A stretch of 64,000 nucleotides of DNA from the NCBI RefSeq assembly GCF_000835495.1, contig NW_015622541.1, forward strand, positions 5,580,001 through 5,644,000. The letters run 5' to 3'. A program made the translations under genes and the position numbers. The DNA is from Cladophialophora immunda (taxonomy: Eukaryota; Ascomycota; Eurotiomycetes; Chaetothyriales; Herpotrichiellaceae). The notes below the pieces were generated by a model. The model was given only the letters and a program-made list of their open reading frames with translations, was not told the DNA's origin and did not search any database. This document shows, one piece after another, positions 35,433 to 45,838 of this stretch. Numbering within the stretch: position 1 is the stretch's first letter; each line of letters begins with the position of its first letter.

Positions 35433-36299
35433 CTACAGCCGGCTAGGCATCCTCACGGCGCCGTCGAGTCGAATGACAAACCCATTCAGCATGGGATTCT
35501 CCACAATCTCTTTGATCAGCCGCGCGAATTCATGACCCTGCCCCATGCGCATTGGATATTGGATCATCTCGGTATTCATCCCTGCTCGCGATCCCGTGCT
35601 CCCTTTTGGTTTTCCAGCCCCCGACTGTTGTCCTGATCCCGGCTGAGGGGGTTTTGGCTTCGTGGTCATGCCGGTCTGGAACACACCAGGCGCAATCCCT
35701 AGTACTCGAATCCCAGCCTTCTGGCCCAGCTCACGGGCCAGCGGGAGGACGATGCTGCGGACAGCACCCTTACTTGCGCTGTAGGCCAGTTGACCGACTT
35801 GGCCTTCATATGCCGCCACAGACGAGACAACAACCACGATCCCTCGCTCGCCGTCGGGGCCCCATGGTTTGTTCAGAGCCATGTGCGGAACAGTGAGGCG
35901 GATCAGATCAACCGTGCCCCGGAGGTTGATAGCCAAGGTGCGATCAAAGCCAGTCATGTCCATGTATTTGACGCTTTCATGGGTCGCCGAAGGATCCTGC
36001 CTGGGAAGTGCGAGTGCTGCCGTGCCGATCCCTGCGGAACAGATGACACCGGACAGCGGTTTAGTGGTCTCTTGAATCCATTTCAGTGTATTTTGCAAGG
36101 CTTCTTGTAGTGACTCGGTAGACGCGACGTTTGTCTTTGTGAAGAGGATTCGGGAAGGGTCGAGGGAGGCATCTGATGGCGGAGGGTTAAGGTCGAGGAT
36201 GGAGACGTTCGCGCCGTGTTGGAGGAAGATGACGGTGGTTGCGAGACCCAGGCCAGAAGAGCCTCCGCTGACGATGAAGGTGCGGTCCTTGATTTGCAT
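35433..36299 (-). CDS. Short-chain dehydrogenase, HSD10/3-hydroxyacyl-CoA DH-like
   Basis: NAD(P)-dependent short-chain dehydrogenase of 288 residues from ATG 36299. The cofactor motif is SGGSSGLGLA near the N-terminus, with the active-site Ser (VVVSSVAAYEGQVG) and Tyr-x3-Lys (YSASKGAV). The sequence IAPGVFQTGM and the block around MTGFDRTLAINLRGT resemble 3-hydroxyacyl-CoA dehydrogenase type 2. The C-terminus is PSRL, which fits the peroxisomal PTS1 pattern (SRL), so a role in peroxisomal fatty-acyl oxidation is plausible. An extra Gly/Pro/Ser-rich loop of about 30 residues (KPPQPGSGQQSGAGKPKGS) sits before the C-terminal part. The frame is open to an upstream ATG at 36398, but the shorter start fits the family better. 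Substrate unknown. Confidence 0.88.
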   Translation of the reverse strand: MQIKDRTFIVSGGSSGLGLATTVIFLQHGANVSILDLNPPPSDASLDPSRILFTKTNVASTESLQEALQNTLKWIQETTKPLSGVICSAGIGTAALALPRQDPSATHESVKYMDMTGFDRTLAINLRGTVDLIRLTVPHMALNKPWGPDGERGIVVVVSSVAAYEGQVGQLAYSASKGAVRSIVLPLARELGQKAGIRVLGIAPGVFQTGMTTKPKPPQPGSGQQSGAGKPKGSTGSRAGMNTEMIQYPMRMGQGHEFARLIKEIVENPMLNGFVIRLDGAVRMPSRL

Positions 36300-37215
36300 G
36301 GCTGTTCTACTCCGTATAAGGGATAGACTTGTACGAGATGTGAAGCCCAAAGGAGAGATGAAGGACAGAATAGAGAGGTATATAAGACGCCGAAACACCT
36401 ACCTCGGTTCGGGTAGAGAGATTCATGTGCTCATTGCACCGATAACCTTACTGGAGAAACAATGCTGAAACCCCTATTGACTTTGTGTAAGAGGTTCTTC
36501 TGCTCGTTCCCATCAAAAGAAACACCGAGATTCTTGGTTGGGGAAGGCTGGAGCTTCAGTTGTTGTGCCCCCTTGGGTCGAGCAGATGGCATTGAACACT
36601 GGTGGTGCAACCAATGTTGGATCTAAATAAAGCCTCCAGCACGTGATGGGACAGTTTGGGGTGATTACAGTCGTCATGGCGCCGCCACTGCGCCTGGTGA
36701 GCCCCTTAAGCTTTACCCGTACCACTAGTCAATGTCGGCCCGTATGAGCGTGCGAGCAACTGCCCGCCGCCCGCAGTCTTGGATCTGCGACTTGTGGGCG
36801 CGGAGGCCGACCCTGAAACAGGCCTGATTGTCTAAGGACGCCATCAATAAATCCTCGTTTCTTGAGTTGGGATGACATGTCAATGGGACACCCTGCAACT
36901 CTGGGAGCAAAGGTGTAGAACGTTGACATCCACCATCTGAGCAGCTTGAACGCATGATCGATCCTGATCCGATCGTCACGTCACCGTTGTCTCGTCACTG
37001 CACACAAGTTCACACGCCAAATTTCCCCCGCCCCCAAGCCTCAGGCACAATCCATCTCCAAAGTGAACCAGGCTGATCTGCTCGGACCACGTACACCTAT
37101 CCGCAAACCCCTCAAATACAGCTTTGAGCAGGATACTGAGGACATCGCTTCACATTCGTCTGCTTCTTAACTTGCGATCCTACAGAAGCCATCAAGTTCA
37201 TGACCATTTCGCCAT
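36300..37215. promoter_or_regulatory. Divergent promoter region, SDR/Munc13-like
   Basis: About 0.9 kb with no supported gene. CACGTG is at 36640-36645 and TACTCCGTATA at 36308-36318, next to the SDR start. A possible leader intron acceptor (CCTACAG, about 37183) precedes the Munc13-like start. Confidence 0.4.
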
Positions 37216-40200
37216 ATGTCCCTTTCTTCCAGCCGCTCGAAACCGCTGCCCAACCGGAGCGTCAACAGTCTCAGAAATGGAGGAAGAGCCTCCAGAGACT
37301 CCTCCAGGGTCCGTCGGAAATCTATCACTACGAACGATGCCTACCTTTACGCTCTACGAGTGGCCTACCTGTCGTACTTGCTGCAGCCCCGTAAAACCAG
37401 GAAGAAACATGTCGAGACCAGGCCTGCGGTCAACCGCACGAGCACTTCCCATTCCTTCAATGACCTTATGAAAGATTTTACCATGGTCCGAGATGCAAAG
37501 AGCGCAAGGTTTCCCCATGACTTCATTAAAGAGCTGGAAAAGAGGCTGCAAGGCATTCTTGTGGGGAGAGAGAAGCGGCAGGAATACCATGACCCTGTGG
37601 TCAAAAGGGTCTTTGCTATATTCCTCAATACTCTGTCCGATCCGGCTTTCAAGAAGCGCATGGAGGCGGATCGAAGGGCTGAAGATCTGGTGCTCATCTT
37701 CTTCTCCACAGCCACCAAGGAATTACAGAAGGGTCATCCTGCGGGCGACGATGCTATCAAGCGCATGGTTGATCGCCACGTCGCCCTTTTCGTTCGCCTT
37801 CTTTCTTTGATTCTCAGGGATCGTGACTGGGCCAAGGACAAACCCGACTTGGCCGCTCGGTTGCAGACTCTCGAGTCCAAGTTGCTGAAGGGTGATGACA
37901 ATCTAGCCACATCGCAAGCAAATGGAGAATGGACGACCATCGAGGAGGTGGTACCTCTCACCTATGAGGTCAAGGACATGCCTCTGGTTCAGGTCGTGGG
38001 GCGCATCTTTGGCCTGACCAATACCATGATGCAGTCAGACATCACGAAGAACAAGCCGGTCTGGACAGAAAAGGCAGCCCTTCAAGATCTGAAGACGTAC
38101 CAGCAACACCTCACCCTGGGGACGAAGTTGACCTTGAATTCCAACGACTTCGATACCCAAGAAGCATACGAGAGCTGGAAGAGAAGCGAAGGCCCTGACC
38201 TTTCCCAGCTGATGCTAGCCATCATCCAGGCAAATCCCGAGTTGGCTAAAAGCACTCCGGGCGGCGCTTTGCCTCAGTTCAATCCCCAGAATGAGCCTTC
38301 CAGTCCCTCAGATTCTCATTATGCCGAACTCTCCCGAGCCATCTCGCAATCTGGAGACTCTTCTTCCTACGTCTTAGATCTGCCGGCGGATCTAAGCTCG
38401 CTTCAACTGGATTCGGGGGATTCCTCCCACTATGACGACAATGCCGCGCAAGTCTATACCTTTATACCTCCCGATACCAGAGCCATGTTTCGATTTGTTA
38501 TGCTTCAAGCCCTTAATCATGACCTTAACGATAAGATGAATGGCAGTGCCAGCGGTCCAGAAGGTGGCCGCCTGTTCTCCAAAGAGACTACAGAGCTATT
38601 GAATGAAATTGCTTTGAGATGGCGGATACCCAAATTCACTCGCATTGTCCTCTTTCTGGATGTCGTCCGCGAGAAATTTATTGAGAACCAGCTCAGTCTG
38701 GAAATGCTCGATGCTGCCTTCAACTACGTCAAGGAGCCACTTCAGGATGACCATAAGAACAAGAGGAGTTCTTTGATCATGAGTTCAACCTTGTATGATC
38801 GAAACAATTGGACCGTTGCCGATTTTGCCTTGATGGGCAGGTTACTCAACACCATCTATGAGACGTTACTTCGAGATCTGTACGAAGTGATCATGACATC
38901 CTATGCCGACAAGGCGCAATTACCGAGGTTGGGGGTCATCATGGCAGTCATAGATGAGCATATCCGAAGCGACCCGAACTTCAATCAGAACCCTGAGGAT
39001 TTTGAAAACTTCAAGAATGCTGCCATTGACGGGTTAGCAACCGAGGCGCGGAAGATATACGACTCTCTTTTGGATCGCGAGCTTCCTCAAGAAAATGAAA
39101 AGTGGGAATTTTATCACATCCAACAATTGGCAAAGGCTGTGTTGAAGCTGGCAGAAAAGGTGCAGAAGAGATTCAGAAAGAATCCAGAAATCCTCGGTAT
39201 CAATCCACTGATGATCTTGATCAACTGTACTCTTCCAGCGTTTGCGGAGGACTCAAAGGCAATGGTAGAGCAAATCCTCAATGTTGCTCAAAGAGACGGA
39301 TTTGAGGTCACAATCCAGGATGGGTTTGATTTGTACAAGGAGTTGAGCGAGTTCCGTCGTGTTCACGCTGACGCCTTACCGCATCTCCCCTTTCCCTACA
39401 AAATCGAAGATTTACTGGCTGATTTCGTCTGGCGATGGATCAAGACCACTGAGACCCAAGTCATTGGATGGGTCGAGAATGCAGTCAAACAGGATCAGTT
39501 CAAGGTCAGGACGCAAGTGCCGAACCAGACTCCCACTGAGGACGAACGCCACTCGACTTCCGTTCTCGATATTTTCAGCTCGTTCAACCAAGTCGTCAAC
39601 CAAGTCAGCGAACTCAATTGGGACGACGATTTCAGTTACGCAAAGTTTATGACGGCGCTTTCGAAGGCCATCGGCCAGGGTGTTTCGAGGTATTGTGAAT
39701 TGCTCGATCAGATGTTCAGTAAAGAGATGGACAGATTGACTCCTGAGCAAGAAGCTGCTGCAAATATGACGAGACAGGAGAAATGGGTCCAACTGGCCAA
39801 AGACACCTGGAACCAGAAAGAAAGGGTTGAGCCTTTTAACTTCTACCCGGAGTCGTTCGTCAAACTCAACGACATCTTGTTCGCCATTCAACAGTGGGAC
39901 AAGCTGGAGACGGAGGTCAATGTGGATGCATGTGCCGAAGTCATCAAAAAGTATGCTCCGCCACTAGCGCAACGGCCCAAAAAGACATCGAATTATGTTT
40001 TCACCATTAAGATTGTGGAGGCCGAAGATCTCAAAGCTTGTGATGTTAGTGGATTCAGCGACCCTTACGTTGTTTTGACGGACGAATACCAGAAGAGATT
40101 GTTCAAGAGCAGGATAGTCTACCGCAATCTGAATCCACGATGGGACGAATCGGTCGACATCACTACACAAGGACCTCTCAATCTCATTGCCACCATCTGG

Positions 40201-41361
40201 GATTGGGATGCCATGGGCGATCACGACTACGTGGGAAGGACTTCGCTCAAATTAGATCCTTCACACTTTAGCGACTTCTTGCCTCGAGAATACTGGCTGG
40301 ACCTTGATACTCAAGGACGAGTCATGGTCCGCGTCAGCATGGAAGGAGAGCGAGACGACATTCAGTTCTACTTCGGCAAGGCTTTCAGAAGTCTTCAACG
40401 GGCGCAGCGGGACATGACCCGAAAGATCACTGACAAACTTTCGGCGTATATCAACCATTGTCTCTCGCGACGTGCACTCAGGTCTTTACTCAATCGGGGC
40501 ATCTCTATGGCCAATGTGTCTGCCAATGTGTCGTCATTCTTTGCGCGAAACCGAGCATCGTTGGCTCCAACCACTACCATGCCCACGGATCCTGAGATTG
40601 TCAACGCTTTGAAACCGCTCTTTGACTACTTCGACGACAACTTTGCTATCATGCAACAAACCTTGACGTCGGAAGCAATGATTGCAGTTATGACACGCAT
40701 TTGGAAAGAAGTCCTCGTCACCGTGGAAGCTCTCCTTGTCCCGCCTCTGTCAGACAAACCTTCCCAACAAAAAGCCCTCACGCAACAAGAACTCGACATA
40801 GTCTTCAAGTGGCTACAATCTCTCCTTGAATTCTTTAATGCCGTCGACGAAGAAACTGGGGAAGCAAACGGCGTGCCTCTCAATGTACTGAAGAGTCCGA
40901 AGTATCACGAACTACAAATGCTCAATTTCTTCTATTTTGAGCCGACGGAATCTCTCATTCGCGAGTCCGAAAGGATGGCCAGCGCGACGGCTGCAAGTCA
41001 ACAAATGCATCGCTCAAGATTTTCTGCCCCGGCCAATCTGAGCAATCACCTGGGTGCGGGCGGTCTCCTCGACCCCGGCAATCTTGCGGGAGCGCGCCGA
41101 GCTAAGAGCATTTTGCTCTCCCGCAATCTCGGCACAAAACGCAAGGCTAAAGAAGAAAAATGGAAAGCTGCTCAAGCGGAACCGAATGATGACATGATAC
41201 TGAGGATTTTGAGAATGAGACCTGAGGCAAGTGGGTACTTGAGGGATCGGAGCAGGCAGAAAGAGAGGCTTGCGGCAGCGGCCGCGGCCGAGATGATTGT
41301 GAGACAGAGTCTCCTGAGTGGAGGTGGAAGGATGACAGGACCTTCAGTAATACGAAGGTAG
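37216..41361 (+). CDS. ync13: Munc13/Ync13-like C2 and MHD domain protein
   Basis: Large single-exon protein of 1381 residues from the UNC-13/Munc13 family (DUF810). In fission yeast the related Ync13 coordinates exocytosis and endocytosis at sites of growth and septation; Munc13 proteins prime vesicles for SNARE fusion. A C2 domain lies about 926-1020, with the Ca-binding type loops DVSGFSDPYVVL and WDWDAMGDHDYVG. It is flanked by a long helical MHD1-type region before it and an MHD2-type region after it (about 1115-1260). The N-terminus is Ser/Arg-rich and the end is basic. Cytosolic or membrane-associated. The Ca-binding aspartates look complete, though Ca dependence is untested. No introns in 4.1 kb of coding sequence. 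Confidence 0.9.
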   Translation: MSLSSSRSKPLPNRSVNSLRNGGRASRDSSRVRRKSITTNDAYLYALRVAYLSYLLQPRKTRKKHVETRPAVNRTSTSHSFNDLMKDFTMVRDAKSARFPHDFIKELEKRLQGILVGREKRQEYHDPVVKRVFAIFLNTLSDPAFKKRMEADRRAEDLVLIFFSTATKELQKGHPAGDDAIKRMVDRHVALFVRLLSLILRDRDWAKDKPDLAARLQTLESKLLKGDDNLATSQANGEWTTIEEVVPLTYEVKDMPLVQVVGRIFGLTNTMMQSDITKNKPVWTEKAALQDLKTYQQHLTLGTKLTLNSNDFDTQEAYESWKRSEGPDLSQLMLAIIQANPELAKSTPGGALPQFNPQNEPSSPSDSHYAELSRAISQSGDSSSYVLDLPADLSSLQLDSGDSSHYDDNAAQVYTFIPPDTRAMFRFVMLQALNHDLNDKMNGSASGPEGGRLFSKETTELLNEIALRWRIPKFTRIVLFLDVVREKFIENQLSLEMLDAAFNYVKEPLQDDHKNKRSSLIMSSTLYDRNNWTVADFALMGRLLNTIYETLLRDLYEVIMTSYADKAQLPRLGVIMAVIDEHIRSDPNFNQNPEDFENFKNAAIDGLATEARKIYDSLLDRELPQENEKWEFYHIQQLAKAVLKLAEKVQKRFRKNPEILGINPLMILINCTLPAFAEDSKAMVEQILNVAQRDGFEVTIQDGFDLYKELSEFRRVHADALPHLPFPYKIEDLLADFVWRWIKTTETQVIGWVENAVKQDQFKVRTQVPNQTPTEDERHSTSVLDIFSSFNQVVNQVSELNWDDDFSYAKFMTALSKAIGQGVSRYCELLDQMFSKEMDRLTPEQEAAANMTRQEKWVQLAKDTWNQKERVEPFNFYPESFVKLNDILFAIQQWDKLETEVNVDACAEVIKKYAPPLAQRPKKTSNYVFTIKIVEAEDLKACDVSGFSDPYVVLTDEYQKRLFKSRIVYRNLNPRWDESVDITTQGPLNLIATIWDWDAMGDHDYVGRTSLKLDPSHFSDFLPREYWLDLDTQGRVMVRVSMEGERDDIQFYFGKAFRSLQRAQRDMTRKITDKLSAYINHCLSRRALRSLLNRGISMANVSANVSSFFARNRASLAPTTTMPTDPEIVNALKPLFDYFDDNFAIMQQTLTSEAMIAVMTRIWKEVLVTVEALLVPPLSDKPSQQKALTQQELDIVFKWLQSLLEFFNAVDEETGEANGVPLNVLKSPKYHELQMLNFFYFEPTESLIRESERMASATAASQQMHRSRFSAPANLSNHLGAGGLLDPGNLAGARRAKSILLSRNLGTKRKAKEEKWKAAQAEPNDDMILRILRMRPEASGYLRDRSRQKERLAAAAAAEMIVRQSLLSGGGRMTGPSVIRR

Positions 41362-42111
41362 CCAGCAGAGAGGAGGGCTCATTTCCTTTGTGCAGGGGAC
41401 GGTAAGGGAATGGACGAAGAATGAGTAATGAGGCTGACTTGAGATTGTTTTGTGTCATGAAAGGCATGTGGCTGGGTCACAAAGGATATGTTTGTCGATT
41501 TGGGTCTCGGTCGGCGCAGTCGCATTACTTCTGGGTCAGTGACTGGTGTACAGGCGCATTGGGAGAGGGCCAAGGGGGCATGGGGGAGTTCATGACGGAA
41601 TCTGGTAATGCTGACGGCGAGATGGAATGCATGAAGTCAAGTTAATACCCAGGTTACAGATCGTAAGTCAAGTGGGCATCGGCCCTACAGAACATGTTCA
41701 AGGTATCTGGTTTTCTCAAGACTTCTGGGTTCTGGCATGTTTAAACTGCCTTTTATAATACTGAGCAGCGCCTTTGTCCATTTTCTGCGTTGGCTTGACG
41801 AGGTTGTTTGGGGGCGAGGCAGCCTTGTTCGGAATGATTGGTTGGGGCTGGGGCGCAAATCCATACACAATTGTCAATTGGACTGGATGTTGCTGCTTAG
41901 AGTATTACTTTGTTCGACCTGCATGACTCGCAACACTGGGATGATTCTCTAAGGGACAGATGATTGACAAATATCAAATCTACCACAACATCGAGAGATA
42001 CAACGCATGCTTTTCTTATACAGAGAATACCCTTCAAGAGCTTAACATAAGCAGAACCATCTAGGCGCCCGAACCGAGTCATTTCTTCCCCAGCCACAAA
42101 AAAAAAGAGTA
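41362..42111. other. Convergent 3' intergenic region
   Basis: About 0.75 kb between the Munc13-like and monooxygenase gene ends. No gene seen; it should hold both terminators. Confidence 0.45.
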
Positions 42112-43584
42112 TCATACGGAACTAGCCTTCACCATCTCCAAAGACTCCCCTATCCGGCCGTACTTGGAGAAGATGAGGTCGGCGAGATAGTAGGTGCGGG
42201 CCTTCCACGGGCCGCGGTCGCCAGTCTTGGGGAGGTCCTTCTCCGCCGCGTTGAGGTACGTGGAGTTCAGGTCGAGGAACTTCCGGGGCTGGATCGTGGC
42301 GCCGGCGTCCTTGCGCGGGATGACGGCGGCGACGGCCTTGCGGTCCATCATGCGCAAGAGGCGCGTGAGGAACAGGGACGAGGCGTCGGCGCCCAGCGTC
42401 CACGAGGCGTTGGTGTAGCCCAGCAGGAACGCGGCGTTCGGCAGGTCCTGCATCAGGACCATGTGCCACATGAGCTTGCCGGCCAGGTCGAACGGGGCGC
42501 CGTCGACGGCGACCCGGATGCCCCCGCCCAGCCGCAGCTTGAGGCCCGTGGCCGTCACGACGATGTCCGCGGGCAGCGTCTCGCCCGACTTGAGGCGGAT
42601 GCCGTCGCCCTGCACCGCGTCGATCAGGTCCGTCTTCACCTCCGCCTTGCCGCTGCTCAGGCTCTTGAAGAAGTCGCCGTCCGGGCACAGGCACAGGCGC
42701 TGGTCCCACGGGTTGTAGCGCGGCGAGAAGTGCGGGTCGACCGCTACGGTCTCGGGGATCTGTCGGTGCACGCCGCGCAGCAGCATCCGCTTCGTCATGT
42801 TGGGGAAGTTCCGGCAGAACAGGTAGAAGAGCCGCGTCTTGACGATCAGCTGGAAGCGGGTGAGGAGCGACACCATCCGCCCCGGCAGGATCGAGTGGAA
42901 GATCGACTTGGATCGGTTGGGCATCGACACAATGTAGGACGGACTGCGTTGTAGCATGGTGACCTTGGCCGCGGTTTTGGCCATCGAAGGCACCAGCGTG
43001 ATTGCCGTCGCGCCACTTCCGATGATCACGACCTTCTTGTTGGAATAGTCGAGGTCTTCGGGCCAGAATTGCGGGTGCACGACGGGTCCCTGGAACTGGT
43101 CGATCCCAGGGATTTCCGTCTTGAGGGGCTGTTCATAGTCGTAGTAGCCCGTGCCGAAGACCAGGAACCTCGTCACGAAGGTCGTGACGGCTCCCTTGTA
43201 CTCCACCGACAAGGTCCACAGCTTGTCAGAGGACGAATACGAGGCGGAGAGGACTTTGTGATGGAACAGGATGTGTCGGTCGATGCCGAACAGGCGCGCC
43301 GAGTCGTTCATGTACGCCTTGATCGCAGACGCCTCGGCGATGGGGTTGTTCTGGTTCCACGGGTGCCAGGCGAACCCAAAGGTGAACAGGTCCGAGTCGG
43401 AGCGGATGCCGGGGTAGCGAAACAGGTCCCATGTGCCTCCCATTTCGCCTCGACCCTCGAGGATGACATACTTGTGATCTGGGAGCTGGGACTGGATCCG
43501 GTACGCGGCGTTGATCCCAGATATGCCGGCGCCGATGATGAGGACATCGACAAAGTTCTCTCTTCCGGGGGTGGGAACGTGCAT
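42112..43584 (-). CDS. Baeyer-Villiger-type flavin monooxygenase
   Basis: FAD- and NADPH-dependent class B monooxygenase of 490 residues, single exon. The FAD fingerprint is IIGAGISGINAAYRI (about 16-30), then GGTWDLFRYPGIRSDSD. The Baeyer-Villiger fingerprint FxGxxxHxxxWP is present as FQGPVVHPQFWPED, and the NADPH motif as IGSGATAITLVP. The ATG motif ATGLKLRLGGG lies near residue 350. These enzymes insert one oxygen atom beside a ketone or oxidise heteroatoms; the EthA-like branch acts on alkyl and aryl ketones. The 3' half is notably rich in C and G, especially in third positions. The neighbour to the right is a dehydrogenase gene reading away from it, then a P450 and a Zn2Cys6 regulator. 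Substrate unknown. Confidence 0.92.
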   Translation of the reverse strand: MHVPTPGRENFVDVLIIGAGISGINAAYRIQSQLPDHKYVILEGRGEMGGTWDLFRYPGIRSDSDLFTFGFAWHPWNQNNPIAEASAIKAYMNDSARLFGIDRHILFHHKVLSASYSSSDKLWTLSVEYKGAVTTFVTRFLVFGTGYYDYEQPLKTEIPGIDQFQGPVVHPQFWPEDLDYSNKKVVIIGSGATAITLVPSMAKTAAKVTMLQRSPSYIVSMPNRSKSIFHSILPGRMVSLLTRFQLIVKTRLFYLFCRNFPNMTKRMLLRGVHRQIPETVAVDPHFSPRYNPWDQRLCLCPDGDFFKSLSSGKAEVKTDLIDAVQGDGIRLKSGETLPADIVVTATGLKLRLGGGIRVAVDGAPFDLAGKLMWHMVLMQDLPNAAFLLGYTNASWTLGADASSLFLTRLLRMMDRKAVAAVIPRKDAGATIQPRKFLDLNSTYLNAAEKDLPKTGDRGPWKARTYYLADLIFSKYGRIGESLEMVKASSV

Positions 43585-45838
43585 TGTGGAGGAATTTCGT
43601 GGGGAAGTCCAGGATGCGACGAGATCAATCGAGGTAGAACACCAAGGTCAGTTGCTCACCTTTTGCGGCACGCCATGTTGATATCTATCTGTCTTTTTCT
43701 TTGTCTTCCTGAATCTGGAGCCCCAGAGCCTGGCCGTGTCTGGGCCGAGGCATAACAGGCAACATGGACCCAATGAGACGACACGGACGGCAGTGATCGA
43801 TGGCGAACTGGGGGGCTCCAGTATAAATTGGGTCGGAACAGGCCGGTATCAGAAAACCCATCATTTAGATACCAGTAGTGCCTGGTATATGCGGCCCTCT
43901 GCACAGGTCTTGCTTCTGACCGGAGACTAGTATTTTTCAGGATTGCCGGTCATTAGCCACTAGATTCTGCGAGAACTGGAGAATACGAGGCGCCGACCCA
44001 CCTCCAGAGGCACGAGGCAAGGGATTTCCGGAAGCTGGAGATTCCGCACTTGGATCTTCCTTGCTTTTGCCCTGAAGACCTGTGTCGCTGTCACACAACT
44101 CTGTGGGCGCTTATATGTTTGTGCAAGCGCGAAGAGTTGCGCCAGAGAACGACGAGCAATTCCGCTCTTTCGTGGTCGACATGGATCGTTTTGACTTCAC
44201 CTATCTACCAGGACAAGGATGGCTCTGAGCCGGCGCGCTGGGTTCGTCCGAGCAAAGTAAGAGGTGGACAACGCGGTTACAAGACAAGTTCACGAGGGTC
44301 GACACCGCGGTTAGCAGACAAGCCGGAATGGAAGTGTTTCTGAATTACCATCCTCTTAGCCGAATGCACACACTCCCGAGTGGCAATGACCGAGCCTAAT
44401 CCCAATCAGACCTTTGACCGAGACGTTCCCTTCATGATGAAGCCTAGGCAGATTCCCATGATCCTTCAGAACCACCGAGACTGGGCTTTTTCACACAGGA
44501 TCTGTAGATGTGCACGACCGGATGGATTGTGCTCCATACCACTGACCATCTCGTATCTGCTCGTCTTCATCACAAGGACGCGTCAAATCTAGGCCCCTGG
44601 GGTGCCAATGTCCAGTAACGTCCCATCTTCTAGTATCTCAAAATGTAATGCAATGCCTGTCTGGACGCTGGAGCCTTAGGGGCCCGTCTCCGCATCTTCT
44701 CTTGATTATTGCAGTCGCTCTTGGTGGTTCATTTACGATCTTTGCGTTGGAAATTATGCCCTGCAAATGCCAACCGAGGTATCGCCGTCCTTGGCACTCT
44801 CCTCCCAATGCCTTGCCTTAGCAAGCTTGTCGGCCTTGCGAAGCTCTGCAATGATACAACAAGGTTGCTGTGTTCAGTGAAATTGTGGATGTTAGACCCA
44901 TCGCGGAACCTAGCCGGGGATTCGATCGATATTGTCTCTTCAGTATTTCTCGTTCCGCACGCCGAATAGTTCGCTAAGTAACCACGGTCACGTAATAAGA
45001 GCTCGCTACTGCCAAAGCCTTCTGAAGGGCAACATGACGCTGTAATCGGTATCTAGAATTAATGGAGAGCACTGAGTGGAAAAAGGGCGGCATCTGGAAA
45101 CAACCCCTGTATCTGTCTTCGGGAGGAATATGTCAAAATCGGGTACCTTCTCTAGGTCCTTTCTATCCGTGTGCACCTGTGCTCTCGTCAGAAACTCCAC
45201 CGGAACACATCAAGCCAGCCATGGATGCCGTATTTGTGATGGGTGTCTCTACTGCTTCACTCCCAGCTATGCAGAGACCTGCTCTAATTCGTGGATACCC
45301 CCAACCCTAACGTGCCTTCGTGCGTTGATTGTCGAGGTGCAGCAGCCTTGCTTCAACGCTAGAGGTCACTTCATTATCGCGTGGGCCATCTCTTCCACCT
45401 TGAAGACTGGGCTGACGGTCATTTGCAGGGTCAAGAACTGTTCGCAAATGTTCTCACCCCCGCGGTCAGGGTACGGAGTGCATACGAGCACAAATGCGTT
45501 CTTCGTTTAACTGCTCGAACAAGGCCACCAATGAGGGCCTGATCTCAACCGGTTCAATGTGGAGCCGGTCCGGTCTAACCTCTCTGGGTCGATGTCCGAA
45601 GCTTACTAGATAAACCCCTCTGCCCATACCCCTGACTCCGGCCTCGGTTCGTCCTTGTGAATGATTGTCTGTGTTGCCTCGAACAGACGTCATTAAAGAG
45701 CGCTATTGTGTGCAATGCGACAGCCTCGTCGCGACAGCGGACCGTTTAAATTCTGGAGTAACGACGTCCACGAGCCCCAAAGGCTCCTCCAGGGAAGCAT
45801 ACGCTGCGTACACAAAAAGCTTGCCTGACCTCACCGCG
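43585..45838. promoter_or_regulatory. Divergent intergenic region, BVMO/SDR
   Basis: About 2.25 kb with no supported gene; the ORFs are short and lack family features. It must hold the two promoters of the possible cluster. GTACGGAGTG occurs at 45471-45480. A frame open from 45665 leads into the SDR gene but has no family match before the ATG at 45839. Confidence 0.4.

Noticed and set aside
43069..43755. 228-codon plus-strand ORF opposite the flavin monooxygenase
   Set aside because: A shadow caused by the high third-position GC of the monooxygenase; no family features.
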